NCBI GenBank assembly: GCA_030597345.1
Contig: JAUVSA010000144.1
Coordinates: forward strand, 1-5,853
Reading direction: 5' to 3'
DNA length: 5,853 nucleotides
Source of the DNA: Bacillota bacterium
GTDB lineage: Bacteria; Armatimonadota; Hebobacteria; Hebobacterales; Hebobacteraceae
Part shown: positions 5,152 to 5,853 of the stretch, one piece after another
How positions within the stretch are numbered: the stretch's first letter is position 1
Layout: each line of letters begins with the position of its first letter
Program-made: the position numbers and the translations under genes
Notes under the pieces: generated by a model
Databases searched by the model: none
The model's input: only the letters and a program-made list of their open reading frames with translations
What the model was told of the DNA's origin: nothing

Positions 5152-5853
5152 CTACTCACACCACCGCAGGGCGTTCTCGACCAATTCCCTGGCCTGCTGC
5201 TCGCTTTCGCAACCCGGATAGACAACCAGGTACAGCCGGCGGGGGTCGAGCTCGCGGCACGCCTGCTCCACCTCATCCGGCGTGATGCCAAATGTGACCG
5301 AGACTCCCGCCTCCTGAATCGCTCGCAGCATCTTCGCGTGCTTGAGGGCGCTCGTCCCCGGCTCCGGCACCCACTGAATGCACTGCAGCCCCTCTTGAGC
5401 CAGCAGCGCTGGCACCTGCACCTCGGTGCCGATTCCGTCCAGGTGATAGGCTCCGTTGTCGAGTTCGCCAAACGTCGCTCCCAGCTCATCGGCAAAGAGA
5501 TCGGCGAACACCTTCGGCGAGATCAGGGCGTTGAGGTCACACTGTGTCATGTACGTGCGGCCGCGCGACAAGATCGGCCACCACGGCGAGGTCACGTCCT
5601 GTCGCCCTGCAAATGCTGCGCAGTTCGCCTCGTATGCCTCCATCCACAGCTCATGCGCGTGCGCGAGCGCTGCCTTCACGACCCCCGGCCTCTCCAGCAC
5701 GTCCAGCAGCAACTGTTGGGTTCCCACGGCGCCTGCCAGGATGTCTGCGTTGCCGCCGATGTCAGTGATGCCGACTACGACCTGATCGCCTGCTTCTTCC
5801 AATAGAGCATTCGTGCAGGCCATGATCTGCGTCCACCACTTTCCTTCCGGGTC
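5152..5853 (-). CDS. Uroporphyrinogen-decarboxylase-like (URO-D superfamily) protein, C-terminal part; 5' end outside window
   Basis: The frame is open to the right edge: ten further codons (DPEGKWWTQI) precede the Met at 5823-5821, so that Met is internal. The visible 233 residues are probably about two thirds of a family member of roughly 340. The fold is suggested by the pattern ITDIGGNADILAGAVGTQ, HELWMEAYEAN, the SPKVFADLFADEL helix, the YHLDG strand end (His codon at 5445-5443), the CIQWVPEPG motif and a last helix after YPGCESEQQARELV (Cys codon at 5211-5209). Relatives include heme-pathway HemE and cobalamin-linked methyltransferases (MtaA/CmuA type). The methyltransferases bind zinc with HxC plus a later Cys. 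Here HxC reads HLD, while a late Cys is kept, so neither HemE nor a standard methyltransferase role can be assigned. Stop codon TAG at 5154-5152. Confidence 0.75.
   Translation of the reverse strand, partial: DPEGKWWTQIMACTNALLEEAGDQVVVGITDIGGNADILAGAVGTQQLLLDVLERPGVVKAALAHAHELWMEAYEANCAAFAGRQDVTSPWWPILSRGRTYMTQCDLNALISPKVFADLFADELGATFGELDNGAYHLDGIGTEVQVPALLAQEGLQCIQWVPEPGTSALKHAKMLRAIQEAGVSVTFGITPDEVEQACRELDPRRLYLVVYPGCESEQQARELVENALRWCE

Noticed and set aside
5338..5805. 155-codon + strand frame opposite the URO-D-like gene
   Set aside because: It is antisense to a frame with clear URO-D-like motifs, its product lacks any recognisable pattern, and it is best seen as a shadow.

Overview
The window is GC-rich bacterial DNA. 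It holds five genes or gene remnants, plus one very small gene. On the + strand, an alpha-glucan pair comes first: a glycoside hydrolase family 15 (GH15, glucoamylase-like) reading frame, then 15 nt later a GH57 1,4-alpha-glucan branching enzyme. After a 237-nt gap comes a second, unrelated + strand unit: a membrane-anchored LysM/G5-like cell-envelope protein, overlapped by four bases by a 46-residue single-pass membrane protein. Converging on these from the right is a - strand gene of the uroporphyrinogen-decarboxylase-like (URO-D) superfamily. Its 5' end lies beyond the window.

The main anomaly is the GH15 gene. The frame is continuous from 23 to 1981 (652 codons, a normal size for a bacterial GH15) except for one in-frame TGA at codon 390 (1190-1192). 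The upstream piece carries the N-terminal beta domain and the first half of the (alpha/alpha)6 barrel, including YCWPRDA. The downstream piece carries the rest of the barrel, including the LPE motif expected to hold the catalytic base. Neither piece alone should make a complete active site. TGA also ends the LysM gene and the small gene, and no in-frame TGA occurs in the GH57, LysM or URO-D-like frames, so a reassigned code is not supported. A recent nonsense mutation or a sequencing/assembly error is the simplest reading. Readthrough or restart at GTG 1235 is possible but unproven.

Function: GH57 branching enzymes install alpha-1,6 branches in glycogen-like glucans, and GH15 enzymes release glucose from such chain ends. 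Neither protein shows an obvious N-terminal signal peptide, so the pair looks like cytoplasmic storage-glucan turnover, with the hydrolytic half apparently broken. The envelope pair is probably tied to peptidoglycan. The LysM protein resembles the N-terminal part of Firmicutes-type M23 peptidases (two repeats, LysM, G5) but has no peptidase domain.

Organism: high GC, leading GTG starts, a GH57 branching enzyme, a URO-D-like methyltransferase relative and a clostridial-style LysM/G5 protein fit a deep-branching, often uncultured bacterial lineage such as Armatimonadota or a relative. This is a weak inference from gene content. No RNA gene, CRISPR array, transposase or phage gene was seen.
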